Source of the DNA: Fodinibacter sp963800505 | GTDB lineage: Bacteria > Actinomycetota > Actinomycetes > Actinomycetales > Dermatophilaceae | Reading direction: 5' to 3' | NCBI GenBank assembly: GCA_963800505.1 | Contig: CAWDBL010000019.1 | Coordinates: 62,001 to 126,000, forward strand | Length of the DNA stretch: 64,000 bases | Shown: one piece after another, positions 19,977 through 28,476 of the stretch | Position numbering within the stretch: the first letter of the stretch is position 1 | How the letters are laid out: every line of letters begins with the position of its first letter | Notes under the pieces: model-generated | Databases searched by the model: none | Told to the model about the DNA's origin: nothing | Seen by the model: only the letters and a program-made list of their open reading frames with translations | Program-made: the position numbers and the translations under genes

Positions 19977-20909
19977 ATGACCACCACCGCCACGAAAGTC
20001 GAAGCGCCGCCGGTCGACCCGGCCAAGAAGAAGATCCAGCGAAAGCAAGCCTGGACCGCCCGCGGGCTCCTGATGCCCGCATTCATCTTTCTCCTCGTCC
20101 TGACCCAGATCCCGTTCCTCTTCACCATCGGTTTCTCGATGATGAACTGGAACCTGTTGTATCCGGCCGATCGTGGGTTCACCGGCCTCGACAACTACAA
20201 GGCGGCCCTGACCTCGGGTGCCCTGTGGCCCTCGATCGTCGCCACGGTGCTGATCACCGCCTTCTCGGTGGTGCTCTCGCTGCTGCTCGGGCTGCTGTTC
20301 GCCGTGCTGCTCGACCGCAACCTGCCAGGGAGGGCCATCGCCCGCACCCTGGTGATCACCCCGTTCCTGATCATGCCCGCGGCCGCGTCGCTCATCTGGA
20401 AGTACTCGATGTTCGACACCAACATCGGGATGCTCAACTGGGCCTTCGACCTGGTGGGCCTGCCGAAGGTCTCGTGGAGCACCGAGCACCCGATGGCGAC
20501 CGTGGTCATCGTGCTGACCTGGATGTTCACCCCGTTCATGATGCTGATCCTGCTGGCCGGCCTGCAGGGCCAGTCGAAGGAGACGTTGGAGGCGGCGCAG
20601 GTCGACGGCGCCGGTGCCTGGCGCACCTTCACCTGGATCACCCTGCCGCACCTGCGGATGTACGTCGAGATCGGAACCCTGCTGGGCTCGGTCATCATCC
20701 TGCAGGTGTTCGACCCGATCGCGATCCTCACCAAGGGCACCGGCGGCACCAAGACGCTGGCCTACCTGCTGTACGAACGAGCCTTCATCGGGCTCAACGT
20801 CGGTGAGGCCGCGGCGTACGGCGTGGTCACCGTGATCCTGACGATCATCGTCGCCACCATCGCACTCAAGACCACCTTCAAGGTCTTCATGGCTGGAGGC
20901 AGCCGATGA
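19977..20909 (+). CDS. Polyol ABC transporter permease 1 (MalF-type)
   Basis: A 310-residue integral membrane protein with six predicted helices and the EAA-loop motif EAAQVDGAGAWRTFTWITLPHL that contacts the ATPase. It works with the binding protein and permease 2 in polyol uptake. No ATPase gene is in the operon, so a shared MsiK-type ATPase encoded elsewhere probably energises it, as is usual in actinobacteria. The Shine-Dalgarno before ATG 19977 is weak. Confidence 0.93.
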   Translation: MTTTATKVEAPPVDPAKKKIQRKQAWTARGLLMPAFIFLLVLTQIPFLFTIGFSMMNWNLLYPADRGFTGLDNYKAALTSGALWPSIVATVLITAFSVVLSLLLGLLFAVLLDRNLPGRAIARTLVITPFLIMPAAASLIWKYSMFDTNIGMLNWAFDLVGLPKVSWSTEHPMATVVIVLTWMFTPFMMLILLAGLQGQSKETLEAAQVDGAGAWRTFTWITLPHLRMYVEIGTLLGSVIILQVFDPIAILTKGTGGTKTLAYLLYERAFIGLNVGEAAAYGVVTVILTIIVATIALKTTFKVFMAGGSR

Positions 20910-21721
20910 GCACCACCGTCAAGAACACGATCATCAACATCGCGACCTGGCTGCTGGTCCTGGTCTTCTTCTTCCCGGTCTTCTGGATGTTCCTCAACGG
21001 CTTCAAGCCCGAGTCGGTGGCGTCCTCGATCAACCCGAAGCTGTTCTTCACCCCGACCCTCGACGGCTACCAGCTGGCCCTGGACCGCGGGATGTCGGCC
21101 TACCTGCAGAACTCGTTCATGGCCTCGATCGCCGCCACCATCGGCTGCGTCCTGCTCGCCATCCCCGCCGCCTACGCGCTCAGCCTGCGCCCGATCAAGA
21201 ACGTCGAGGGCTCACTGTCGTTCTTCATCTCCACCCGGTTCATGCCGGTCGCCGCCATCATTCTGCCGATCTACATGATCCTGAAGAACCTCGGCGGGCT
21301 CGACAACATCTGGGTCCTGGCCGCCGTCTACCTGTCGATCAACCTGGCCATCACGGTCTGGATGATGCGATCGTTCTTCCTCGAAGTGCCCTTCGAGATC
21401 GTCGAGGCCGCGCGGGTCGACGGCGCCGGGCTGTTCCGCGAGATCGTGCGGGTCGTGCTGCCGATCGTCTATCCCGGAGTCGCGGCGGCCGCGCTGATCG
21501 CCTTCATCTTCAGCTGGAACGAGTACTTCCTCGCCACCCTGCTCACCAGCAACGTGGCACGCACGACGCCGCCGTTCCTCGGCAGCTTCGTCGACGGTCG
21601 CGGCCAGTTCCTCGCCGTGCTGTCCGCGGCGGCCACGCTCGCCGTCCTCCCGGTCATCGCGGCCGGGTGGATCGCCCAGAAGCAGCTCGTCCGCGGCCTG
21701 TCCATGGGTGCGGTCAAGTGA
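20906..21721 (+). CDS. Polyol ABC transporter permease 2 (MalG-type)
   Basis: A 271-residue inner-membrane permease with six helices and the EAA motif EAARVDGAGLFREIVRVVLPIV. It overlaps permease 1 by ATGA (20906-20909), ensuring equal synthesis. It forms the heterodimeric channel of the sorbitol/mannitol-type importer. Confidence 0.94.
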   Translation: MSTTVKNTIINIATWLLVLVFFFPVFWMFLNGFKPESVASSINPKLFFTPTLDGYQLALDRGMSAYLQNSFMASIAATIGCVLLAIPAAYALSLRPIKNVEGSLSFFISTRFMPVAAIILPIYMILKNLGGLDNIWVLAAVYLSINLAITVWMMRSFFLEVPFEIVEAARVDGAGLFREIVRVVLPIVYPGVAAAALIAFIFSWNEYFLATLLTSNVARTTPPFLGSFVDGRGQFLAVLSAAATLAVLPVIAAGWIAQKQLVRGLSMGAVK

Positions 21722-21755
21722 CCCGCCCACCCCGTCCCGACACAGGAGCATCCCG

Positions 21756-22499
21756 ATGAGCGCGCCGTCGCGCAGCCTGCAGGACACCGTCGTCGTCGTC
21801 ACCGGTGCCGGTGGCGGCATCGGTGGGGCCACCGTCCGCCTGGCGCTGGAGGCCGGGGCCAAGGTGGTGGCCGGCGACATCCGCGAGGATTCCGTGCGCC
21901 CCCTGCTCGAGGAGTTCGGCGCCGACCGCGTCGCGCTCGCCACCGGCGACGTGCGCCTGGAGGAGACCGGCGACGCGCTGGTCGCCGCCGGTGTCGCGGC
22001 GTTCGGCCGGGTCGACTCGGTCGTGGCCAACGCCGGCATCGGTTTCTACGGCGGCCTGCTCGACGTCGACGCCGAGCAGATCGCCCTGATGATCGACGTC
22101 AACCTCAAGGGCACCATCTGGCTGGCTCGGGCCGCGGTGCGGCAGTTCCGCGCCCAGGGTGACGGTGGCGACATCGTCGTCATCGGCTCGGTGGCCGGGC
22201 TGCTCATCGGTGGCGGCAAGGAGGCCGTCTACGCGGCCACCAAGGGAGCCCAGATCAACCTGGGCACCGCCATGGACCGCGAGCTGCGCGGGGAGGGCAT
22301 CCGCACCACGGTGGTCGCCCCCGCGGGGGTCAACACGGCGTTCGCGGCGGCCGACGGGCGCTTCGGCGACGGCGACCCCGAGCTCGGTCCGTTCATGGAG
22401 CCCGCCGACATCGCCGGTGCGGTGCTCTACACGCTGTCCCAGCCGCGGCGGATGCGCACCGAGCTGTGGACGATGTGGAGCCTGGCCGAGCAGCACTGA
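21756..22499 (+). CDS. SDR-family polyol dehydrogenase
   Basis: A 247-residue classical short-chain dehydrogenase. It shows the TGAGGGIGGATVRLALEAG cofactor loop, NAGIGFYGGLL, a catalytic Ser in IGSVAGL and YAATK (Tyr159/Lys163). ATG 21756 follows AGGAG at 7 nt. Between the permeases and xylulokinase it probably oxidises an imported polyol such as D-arabinitol, xylitol or sorbitol to the ketose. The exact polyol is inferred. Confidence 0.88.
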   Translation: MSAPSRSLQDTVVVVTGAGGGIGGATVRLALEAGAKVVAGDIREDSVRPLLEEFGADRVALATGDVRLEETGDALVAAGVAAFGRVDSVVANAGIGFYGGLLDVDAEQIALMIDVNLKGTIWLARAAVRQFRAQGDGGDIVVIGSVAGLLIGGGKEAVYAATKGAQINLGTAMDRELRGEGIRTTVVAPAGVNTAFAAADGRFGDGDPELGPFMEPADIAGAVLYTLSQPRRMRTELWTMWSLAEQH

Positions 22500-22534
22500 C
22501 CCGGGCCGGCCGCGGAGCGGTCCGCGACCCGGGG

Positions 22535-22601
22535 CCCACCGGTCCGGCCGGGGCCGGGCCGGTGGGCGGCGCCCAGCGCTGAATGGGCCCAGCGCTGGGC
22601 G
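22535..22601 (+). terminator. Two consecutive stem-loops between SDR and xylB
   Basis: The first hairpin has arms CCCACCGG (22535-22542) and CCGGTGGG (22559-22566). The second is perfect, with arms CGCCCAGCGCTG (22570-22581) and its complement (22590-22601) and an 8-nt loop. They sit in the 212-bp gap inside the operon and may attenuate or process the message. A separate xylB promoter in 22602-22711 is possible but not evident. Confidence 0.65.
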
Positions 22602-22711
22602 TCTCGCCCGCCGATCGCCACGCCCGCCGTTGGCCCTCCGGCGGATGACGACACCGGCCCGGTCGGCGCACCGGCCCGCCCGCCCGAGCCGAATGCTGAA
22701 AGAGTGACCAC

Positions 22712-24133
22712 ATGCCGAATCGTCTGCTCGTCGCCGGGGTCGACACCTCGACCCAGTCCTGCAAGGTCGTCGTCTGCGACACCGAGACCGGTGAGGTGGT
22801 ACGCACCGGGCGTGCGTCGCACCCCGACGGCACCGAGGTCGACCCCCGCCACTGGTGGGCGGCCTGGCAGGAGGCGAGTGGGGGCGGCCTCCTCGACGGG
22901 GTGTCCGCCGTCGCGGTCGGCGGCCAGCAGCACGGCATGGTGCTGCTCGACGAGCACGGCGAGGTCGTGCGAGATGCGTTGCTGTGGAACGACACCCGCT
23001 CGGCCCAGGCGGCCGCCGACCTCGTCGCCGAGCTGGGTGCCCAGGCCTGGGCCGACGCGACCGGACTGGTGCCCGTTGCCGCCACCACCGTGAGCAAGCT
23101 GCGCTGGATGAGGGACGCCGAGCCGGACAACCTCGCCAGGGCCCGCACCTGCGTGCTCCCCCACGACTGGCTCACCGGCCGGATCCGAGCCGACGGTGCG
23201 ACGGCGCCGGACGGCTGGACGACCGACGGCGGAGACGCCTCCGGCACCGGCTACTGGTCCGCAGGCACCCGTGACTACCGTCCCGACCTGCTCCACCTCG
23301 CCACCGGCACCGAGCTCGCCGTGCCGCGCGTGGCAGCGCCGGCGGAGGTCGTGGGCCACACGGCATCCGGCCTGGCGGTCGCGGCGGGCACCGGCGACAA
23401 CATGGGCGCGGCCCTGGGCCTCGGCCTCGACCCGGGCGACGTCGTCGTCTCGCTGGGCACCAGCGGCACGGCGTTCGCGCGCAACTCGAGGGCGTCGGCC
23501 GACCCCACCGGCAGCGTCCAGTCGTTCGCGGACGCCGAGGGAGGGTTCCTGCCACTGGTCTGCACGCTGAACGCGGCACGCGTGCTCACGGCCGGCGCCG
23601 CCATGCTCGGCACGGACTACGCCGGCCTGGACCGGCTCGCCGTGGCCGGTGAGCCGGGGGCCGGCGGCCTGACCCTGATCCCCTACCTCGACGGCGAGCG
23701 CACCCCCAACCTGCCGGCGGCCACCGGCTCGCTGCACGGGCTGACCCGCTCGAACGCGACGCCCGAGAACCTCGCCCGAGCCGTGGTCGAGGGCATGCTG
23801 CTCAACCTCGCCGCCGCGGTGGATGCCGTGCGCGCCGTGGGGTGCCCGGTGCAGCGGGTGCTGCTCATCGGCGGTGCCGCGGCCTCGAGCGCCGTTCAGG
23901 AGATCGCGCCCGACCTGTTCGGGGTGCCGGTGGCGGTGCCGAGCCCCGGCGAGTACGTCGCCGTCGGTGCGGCTCGCCAGGCTGCCTGGGCCCTGGGCGG
24001 GGGCGAGGCTCCTCCGCGCTGGGACGTCGACGTCGACGTGACGGTCGACCCCGGGGACGCCGCGGCGGGCGCCGAGGTCCGGGCGCGCTACGACGCGCTG
24101 GTGGCGGCGGCTCACCCCTCGACGGTCGGCTGA
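22712..24133 (+). CDS. xylB: Xylulokinase
   Basis: A 473-residue FGGY-family sugar kinase phosphorylating D-xylulose to xylulose 5-phosphate. N-terminal ATPase-fold motif GVDTSTQSCKVVV, substrate segment GGQQHGMVLLD, and GDNMGAALGLGL with the catalytic Asp near residue 229. The C-terminal nucleotide site GGAAASSAVQEIAPDLFGVPV is complete. It lies in the polyol operon rather than beside xylA, so it can accept xylulose from both xylose isomerase and the pentitol dehydrogenases. Confidence 0.93.
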   Translation: MPNRLLVAGVDTSTQSCKVVVCDTETGEVVRTGRASHPDGTEVDPRHWWAAWQEASGGGLLDGVSAVAVGGQQHGMVLLDEHGEVVRDALLWNDTRSAQAAADLVAELGAQAWADATGLVPVAATTVSKLRWMRDAEPDNLARARTCVLPHDWLTGRIRADGATAPDGWTTDGGDASGTGYWSAGTRDYRPDLLHLATGTELAVPRVAAPAEVVGHTASGLAVAAGTGDNMGAALGLGLDPGDVVVSLGTSGTAFARNSRASADPTGSVQSFADAEGGFLPLVCTLNAARVLTAGAAMLGTDYAGLDRLAVAGEPGAGGLTLIPYLDGERTPNLPAATGSLHGLTRSNATPENLARAVVEGMLLNLAAAVDAVRAVGCPVQRVLLIGGAAASSAVQEIAPDLFGVPVAVPSPGEYVAVGAARQAAWALGGGEAPPRWDVDVDVTVDPGDAAAGAEVRARYDALVAAAHPSTVG

Positions 24134-24167
24134 CCGGAGCGGCCCTGGTGGGTACGGGGGCGGCGCG

Positions 24168-25208
24168 ATGAGGGCGGTGGTCTACGACGCGCCACGGCGG
24201 TTCCGCGTGCGGGAGGTACCGACCCCCGTGCCCGGCCCGGGTGAGGTGCGGGTGCGCGTCATCCAGACCGGCGTCTGCGGCACCGACCTGCACCTGCACG
24301 ACGGGCGGTTCATGGCGGTCTACCCGATGGTGCCCGGGCACGAGGTGGTCGGGGTGGTCGACGCCCTGGGCGACGAGGTGGGGGGTGTCGAGGCGTTCGC
24401 CGGTGTGGCCGTGGGCGAGCGCGTCGCGGTCAACCCCAACGCGAGCTGTGGCCGGTGCGCCTACTGCCGCGAGGGCCGGCCGCTGCTCTGCGACGGGCTC
24501 ACCGGCATCGGGTCGAGCCTGCCGGGGGGCTTCGCCGACTACCTCGTGGCGCCGGCCGTGCAGGTCTTCCCCGTCGCGGGGCTGGACATCGACACCGCCG
24601 TGTTCGTCGAGCCCACCTCGTGCGCGACGCACGCCGTTGACGTCATCGCTCCGCGGCACGGCTCGAGCGCCCTCGTCATCGGCGCCGGGCCGACCGGCAT
24701 CCTGCTCGCCCAGCTGCTGCGGTCGGCGGGCGTCGCATCGGTGACGGTCGCGGCACCGACCGCCTTCAAGCTCGAGCTCGCCGGGGCGCTCGGTGCCGAC
24801 CGCACGTTCGTGATGGACCGCAGCGACCTGCCCGGTGACGTGCGCGCGCTGACCGAGCTGTCCGGCGGTGCCGGGTTCGACCTCACGGTCGACGCCACCG
24901 GTGCCGCGGCCGTGGCCGAGGTGCTGCTGCCGCTGACCCGCAACGGCGGCACGGCGGTCTTCTACGGGGTGATGGACGAGGACGACCGGGTGTCCGTCTC
25001 CCCGTACGACGTGTTCCGGCGCGAGCTGACCATCAAGGGGTCGTTCGCCGAGATCAGCTCGTTCCCGGCGGCGATCGCGGCTCTGCGCGGCGGCCGAGCA
25101 CGCACCGACGGCCTCATCACGCACCGCTTCGCGCTCGAGGACTACGGCAACGCCCTGCAGGCCCTGCGCTCGGACCGCACGGCGCACAAGGTCGTCGTCG
25201 TCCCCTGA
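24168..25208 (+). CDS. Zinc-dependent polyol/alcohol dehydrogenase
   Basis: A 346-residue medium-chain dehydrogenase of the sorbitol/threonine dehydrogenase group. It has catalytic-zinc ligands in GVCGTD and PGHE, the structural-zinc four-cysteine loop CGRCAYCREGRPLLC, and the Rossmann motif VIGAGPTGILLAQLL. As the last gene of the polyol operon, 34 bp after xylB, it probably oxidises a second polyol. A tandem repeat element begins at the base after its stop codon. Confidence 0.92.
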   Translation: MRAVVYDAPRRFRVREVPTPVPGPGEVRVRVIQTGVCGTDLHLHDGRFMAVYPMVPGHEVVGVVDALGDEVGGVEAFAGVAVGERVAVNPNASCGRCAYCREGRPLLCDGLTGIGSSLPGGFADYLVAPAVQVFPVAGLDIDTAVFVEPTSCATHAVDVIAPRHGSSALVIGAGPTGILLAQLLRSAGVASVTVAAPTAFKLELAGALGADRTFVMDRSDLPGDVRALTELSGGAGFDLTVDATGAAAVAEVLLPLTRNGGTAVFYGVMDEDDRVSVSPYDVFRRELTIKGSFAEISSFPAAIAALRGGRARTDGLITHRFALEDYGNALQALRSDRTAHKVVVVP

Positions 25209-25340
25209 GCCCGGCTCTGGTTCGTCTGCCCGGCTCTGGTTCGTCTGCCCGGCTCTGGTTCGTCTGCCCGAGGGGCGGTGCGGTGGCACTGCCAGCACCG
25301 CAGACCGCCGCCACTGCAGCAGCCGGACCAGAGCCCGGCG
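25209..25340. repeat. Repeat element with 19-bp tandem units and hairpin, after stop
   Basis: Three perfect 19-bp copies of GCCCGGCTCTGGTTCGTCT (25209-25265) start at the base after the TGA of the polyol dehydrogenase gene. A palindromic middle (TGCGGTG with CACCGCA, and CTGCAGCAG near 25314) and an inverted GGACCAGAGCCCGG (about 25325-25338) follow. The architecture and 19-bp period match the elements at 4067 and 5452, although the unit sequence differs. It may end the operon transcript. Nothing else was recognised up to 25480. Confidence 0.75.
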
Positions 25341-25480
25341 CTCAGCCGGGCGCTCAGACAGGTGCCCCGGCGACCGCGCGGGCAACCCCCTGGCTCGCGG
25401 GTACTCGCCCGTGCGGACGGGCGAAGAGGCCACGGGGTCGGTGGTGGGGGCGGGAGTCGGGTGGCGTGTGCCCGGGCCTT

Positions 25481-25486
25481 TAGGCT
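25481..25486 (+). promoter_or_regulatory. -10 box TAGGCT, leaderless promoter
   Basis: TAGGCT followed by GGGCGG and then ATG 25493: the start codon sits where transcription should begin, and no Shine-Dalgarno is present. The same TAGGCT-N6-ATG occurs before nadE (47213). Confidence 0.6.
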
Positions 25487-25492
25487 GGGCGG

Positions 25493-26767
25493 ATGAGCGC
25501 TGACGCACGAGAGTTCGACATCGTCCTGTTCGGCGCCACCGGGTTCGCCGGGCGGCTCACCGCCCGGCACCTCGCTGCCGAGGCCGACCCCCGGGTGCGC
25601 ATCGCGCTGGCCGGTCGCTCCCTGACCCGGCTGCAGGACGTCGCCCACGACCTGGGGCCCGCCGCCGAGGGCTGGCCCCTGCTGGTGGTCGACGCCACCG
25701 ACGAGCCGGCCCTGACCGACCTCGCCAGCCGCGCCCGGGTCGTCGTCACCACGGTGGGGCCGTACGTGAAGTACGGCGTGCCGCTCGCCGCTGCGTGCGC
25801 CGAGGCCGGGACGCACTACTGCGACCTCACCGGCGAGGTGCTGTTCGTGCACCGCAGCATCGCCGCCAACCACGAGGCCGCCCAGCGCACCGGCGCCCGC
25901 ATCGTCCACGCCTGCGGCGTCGACTCGATCCCGAGCGACCTCGGTGTGCTGCTCACCGCCGAGGCGGCCCGTGCCGACGGCGCCGAGCTCGGCCGCACCC
26001 GACTGGCGGTGCGCAGCTTCAAGGGTTCCCCGAGCGGCGGCACGATCGACACGCTCGCCACGCAGGCCGACGCGATGCGGTCCGACGCCGCCGCCCGGCG
26101 CATCGTCAGCGACCCCTGGGCCCTGGCCGAGGGCGGCCGACCGCCCCGGCCGTCGGGCGAGCGCCCGCACCGGCGGTCCGGCATCGGCGGCATCGTCGAC
26201 ACGGTGACCAGAGCGTCGCCCGTCAAGCACGACGCCGGGACGGGCCACTTCACCGGTCCCTTCCTCATGGCGTCGTTCAACACCCGCATCGTGGCCCGCT
26301 CGGCGTCGCTGCTCGACTACGGTGCGGGCTTCCGGTACTCCGAGCACGTGGACTTCGGGGGTGGGCCGCGCGGTGCCGCCACGGCGGGACTGTTCACCGC
26401 AGCTCTCGGCGCGACGATGGCCGGGCTCGCGTTCTCCCCGACGCGCTCGGTGCTGGGCCTGGTTCTCCCCGCCCCCGGAGAGGGGCCCAGCGAGGAGGCG
26501 ATGGCGTCGGGCCGGTTCTCGATGCTCATCACGGCCGAGGCGACGAACGGGGCGCGCTACCGCACCAAGGTCGCCGCCCCCTACGACCCCGGCTACAGCG
26601 GCACCGCCGTGATGCTCGGGGAGGCGGCGCTCAGCCTCGTCGAGGACGGCGACCGGCTACCGGATGCCGCCGGTGTGCTCACGCCCGCGACCGCGCTGGG
26701 TGCCCCCCTCGTCGACCGGCTGCGGGCGCACCGCTTCACGCTCGAGACCGAGCGCCTTCCCGACTGA
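25493..26767 (+). CDS. Saccharopine-dehydrogenase-like / trans-acting enoyl reductase family
   Basis: A 424-residue NAD(P)-binding protein whose N-terminus (FDIVLFGATGFAGRLTARHLA) and middle (HYCDLTGEV, HACGVDSIPSDLG, KGSPSGGTIDT) match the actinobacterial family that includes mycobacterial trans-acting enoyl reductases. The family generally reduces lipid or polyketide intermediates; no polyketide synthase is nearby, so the substrate is unknown. Its last 32 nt overlap the convergent flavoprotein gene. Confidence 0.83.
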   Translation: MSADAREFDIVLFGATGFAGRLTARHLAAEADPRVRIALAGRSLTRLQDVAHDLGPAAEGWPLLVVDATDEPALTDLASRARVVVTTVGPYVKYGVPLAAACAEAGTHYCDLTGEVLFVHRSIAANHEAAQRTGARIVHACGVDSIPSDLGVLLTAEAARADGAELGRTRLAVRSFKGSPSGGTIDTLATQADAMRSDAAARRIVSDPWALAEGGRPPRPSGERPHRRSGIGGIVDTVTRASPVKHDAGTGHFTGPFLMASFNTRIVARSASLLDYGAGFRYSEHVDFGGGPRGAATAGLFTAALGATMAGLAFSPTRSVLGLVLPAPGEGPSEEAMASGRFSMLITAEATNGARYRTKVAAPYDPGYSGTAVMLGEAALSLVEDGDRLPDAAGVLTPATALGAPLVDRLRAHRFTLETERLPD

Positions 26768-27893
26768 CCGCGGTGGCGATCCGCTCGGCGTCGATGCGCA
26801 GCTCGCGCAGCATGCCGGAGATCGGGTTGGTGTAGCCCGTGAACCACAGGCCCGGTGTGCCGGCGGGCTCGTGGGCGCCGTGCACGACAGGCAGGCCGCG
26901 GCCGTCGAGCACGTCGAGGTGGCCGACGAGCGGCTCGAGGGCGGCCCGGTATCCCGTGGCCACCACGACCACGGAGGGGCGCAGGCGTGCACCGTCGGTG
27001 AGCACGACCTCGCCGCCCTCGACGGACTGCACCGCCGCCACCGGCTCCACGCGCCGGGCGCGGATCGCGTCGACGATGCCGACGTCCTGCACCGGCACCC
27101 GGCCCACCAGCACCCGCGAGTAGAGGTCGGTGCCGGCACGCGGCATCCCGAACTCGGTGAGGTCGGGCTCCTGCACGACCGCCAGCACCTTGGCGACCCG
27201 GTCGACCAGGCGGGGCGGCAGCCGGCGCACGAGGATGCCGGTGCCCTGCGCGGGCCAGCCCAGTCGCGACCGCGGCAGGATGTGCGGCGGCGTGCGCACC
27301 GACAGCCAGACCCGCGTGGCGCCGTGGTCGGCGAGGTCGGTGGCGATCTCCATGCCGGTGTTGCCGCTGCCCACGACCAGCACGTCTCGCCCGGCGTAGG
27401 GCCGCCCGTTGCGGTAGTCGCGGGCCAGCACCACCTCGCCCTCGAAGCCGTCCACGCCGGGCCAGGCGGGGTCGACCGGGGTGTGGTTGTAGCCGGTCGC
27501 CGCGATGACGTGGTCGGCCGTGACGGTGCTGCCGTCGTCGAGCCGGACGGCCCAGCGAGCTCCGTCGGTGCTCGGGGCGACGGCGTCGACGCGGGTCGCG
27601 CCCGAGCCGAGGCGCAGCTCGAGGCGGTGGTGGGAGGCATACTCCTCGAGGTAGCGGACCACGTCGTCCCGGGCCACCCATCGGCCGAAGCGGCGCGGGA
27701 TCGGGTAGCCGGGCAGGCCTGACCAGCGACGGGGGGTGTGCAGGTGCAGCCGGTCGTAGTGGCGGCGCCACGAGCTGCCGACGCGGTCAGCCCGGTCGAC
27801 GACGAGTGGGTTGCGGCCGTGGCCCTTCAGGGCGGCGGCGACCGCGAGACCGCCCGGCCCCGCTCCGATGACGACCACCTCGACCCGAGTCAC
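26736..27893 (-). CDS. FAD/NADPH-dependent monooxygenase-like protein
   Basis: A 385-residue YUCCA/FMO-like flavoprotein with an FAD site GAGPGGLAVAAAL and NADPH site VVGSGNTGMEIATDL. The fingerprint normally reading FxGxxxHxxxY is FEGEVVLARDY here, with Leu in place of His. C-terminal FTGYTNPISG closes the FAD fold. The start is GTG 27893, preceded by TAGCCT-N7 and thus probably leaderless; longer in-frame extensions look non-coding. The substrate is unknown. Confidence 0.85.
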   Translation of the reverse strand: MTRVEVVVIGAGPGGLAVAAALKGHGRNPLVVDRADRVGSSWRRHYDRLHLHTPRRWSGLPGYPIPRRFGRWVARDDVVRYLEEYASHHRLELRLGSGATRVDAVAPSTDGARWAVRLDDGSTVTADHVIAATGYNHTPVDPAWPGVDGFEGEVVLARDYRNGRPYAGRDVLVVGSGNTGMEIATDLADHGATRVWLSVRTPPHILPRSRLGWPAQGTGILVRRLPPRLVDRVAKVLAVVQEPDLTEFGMPRAGTDLYSRVLVGRVPVQDVGIVDAIRARRVEPVAAVQSVEGGEVVLTDGARLRPSVVVVATGYRAALEPLVGHLDVLDGRGLPVVHGAHEPAGTPGLWFTGYTNPISGMLRELRIDAERIATAVSREGARSRA

Positions 27894-27900
27894 CCGGCGA

Positions 27901-27906
27901 AGGCTA
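27901..27906 (-). promoter_or_regulatory. -10 box TAGCCT, leaderless promoter of the flavoprotein gene
   Basis: On the minus strand TAGCCT-N7-GTG. No Shine-Dalgarno lies between the box and the start codon. Confidence 0.5.
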
Positions 27907-28031
27907 CCCACCCGGGCTGGATAGGGGGCAGGATCAGGAGCGTCACGGGTGAGAACGATCTCGCGGATGTGCCTCGCCCGCCCGTGCCCCACTAGATTTG
28001 ACCCAGGAAACCCCGCCGTGCAGGAGGCCGC

Positions 28032-28469
28032 ATGTCCGAGCACTCGCCCGTCACCGCCATCCCCGAGGACACCTGCTGGGCGATGCTCCACGAGGAGGAG
28101 TTCGGCCGGCTGGCCTTCCACCTCGCCGACGAGGTGCACCTCGTGCCGATCAACTACGCCGTCGACGCCCGCCGGCGGCTGGTCTTCCGCACGGCCGAGG
28201 GCAGCAAGCTGCTCGGCCTGACGATGAACGCCGACGTGGCCTTCGAGATCGACGACTTCCGCGAGGACGAGGCGGTCAGCGTCATCGTCCGCGGCCGGGC
28301 CCGCCAGCTCGAGGGCCACGAGGTCGACGAGATCGAGCAGCTGCCGCTGCGCCCGTGGGTCGACACCGCGAAGTACAACACCATCGCCATCGAGGTCGAC
28401 GAGGTGACCGGCCGGCACTTCGAGCTGACCCGGCCCTGGCTGCACATGCGCCCGCAGCCGGAGGCCTGA
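28032..28469 (+). CDS. Pyridoxamine-5'-phosphate-oxidase-family flavoprotein
   Basis: A 145-residue split-barrel protein that likely binds FMN or F420. It shows the N-terminal helix CWAMLHEEEFGRLAFHLADEVHLVPINYAVD and the strand VAFEIDDFREDEAVSVIVRGRARQLE typical of the PPOX class. GGAGG precedes ATG 28032 by 4 nt. The reaction is unknown. It is followed after 7 bp by the acetyltransferase gene, so the two are probably co-transcribed. Confidence 0.88.
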   Translation: MSEHSPVTAIPEDTCWAMLHEEEFGRLAFHLADEVHLVPINYAVDARRRLVFRTAEGSKLLGLTMNADVAFEIDDFREDEAVSVIVRGRARQLEGHEVDEIEQLPLRPWVDTAKYNTIAIEVDEVTGRHFELTRPWLHMRPQPEA

Positions 28470-28476
28470 CGCTCGC

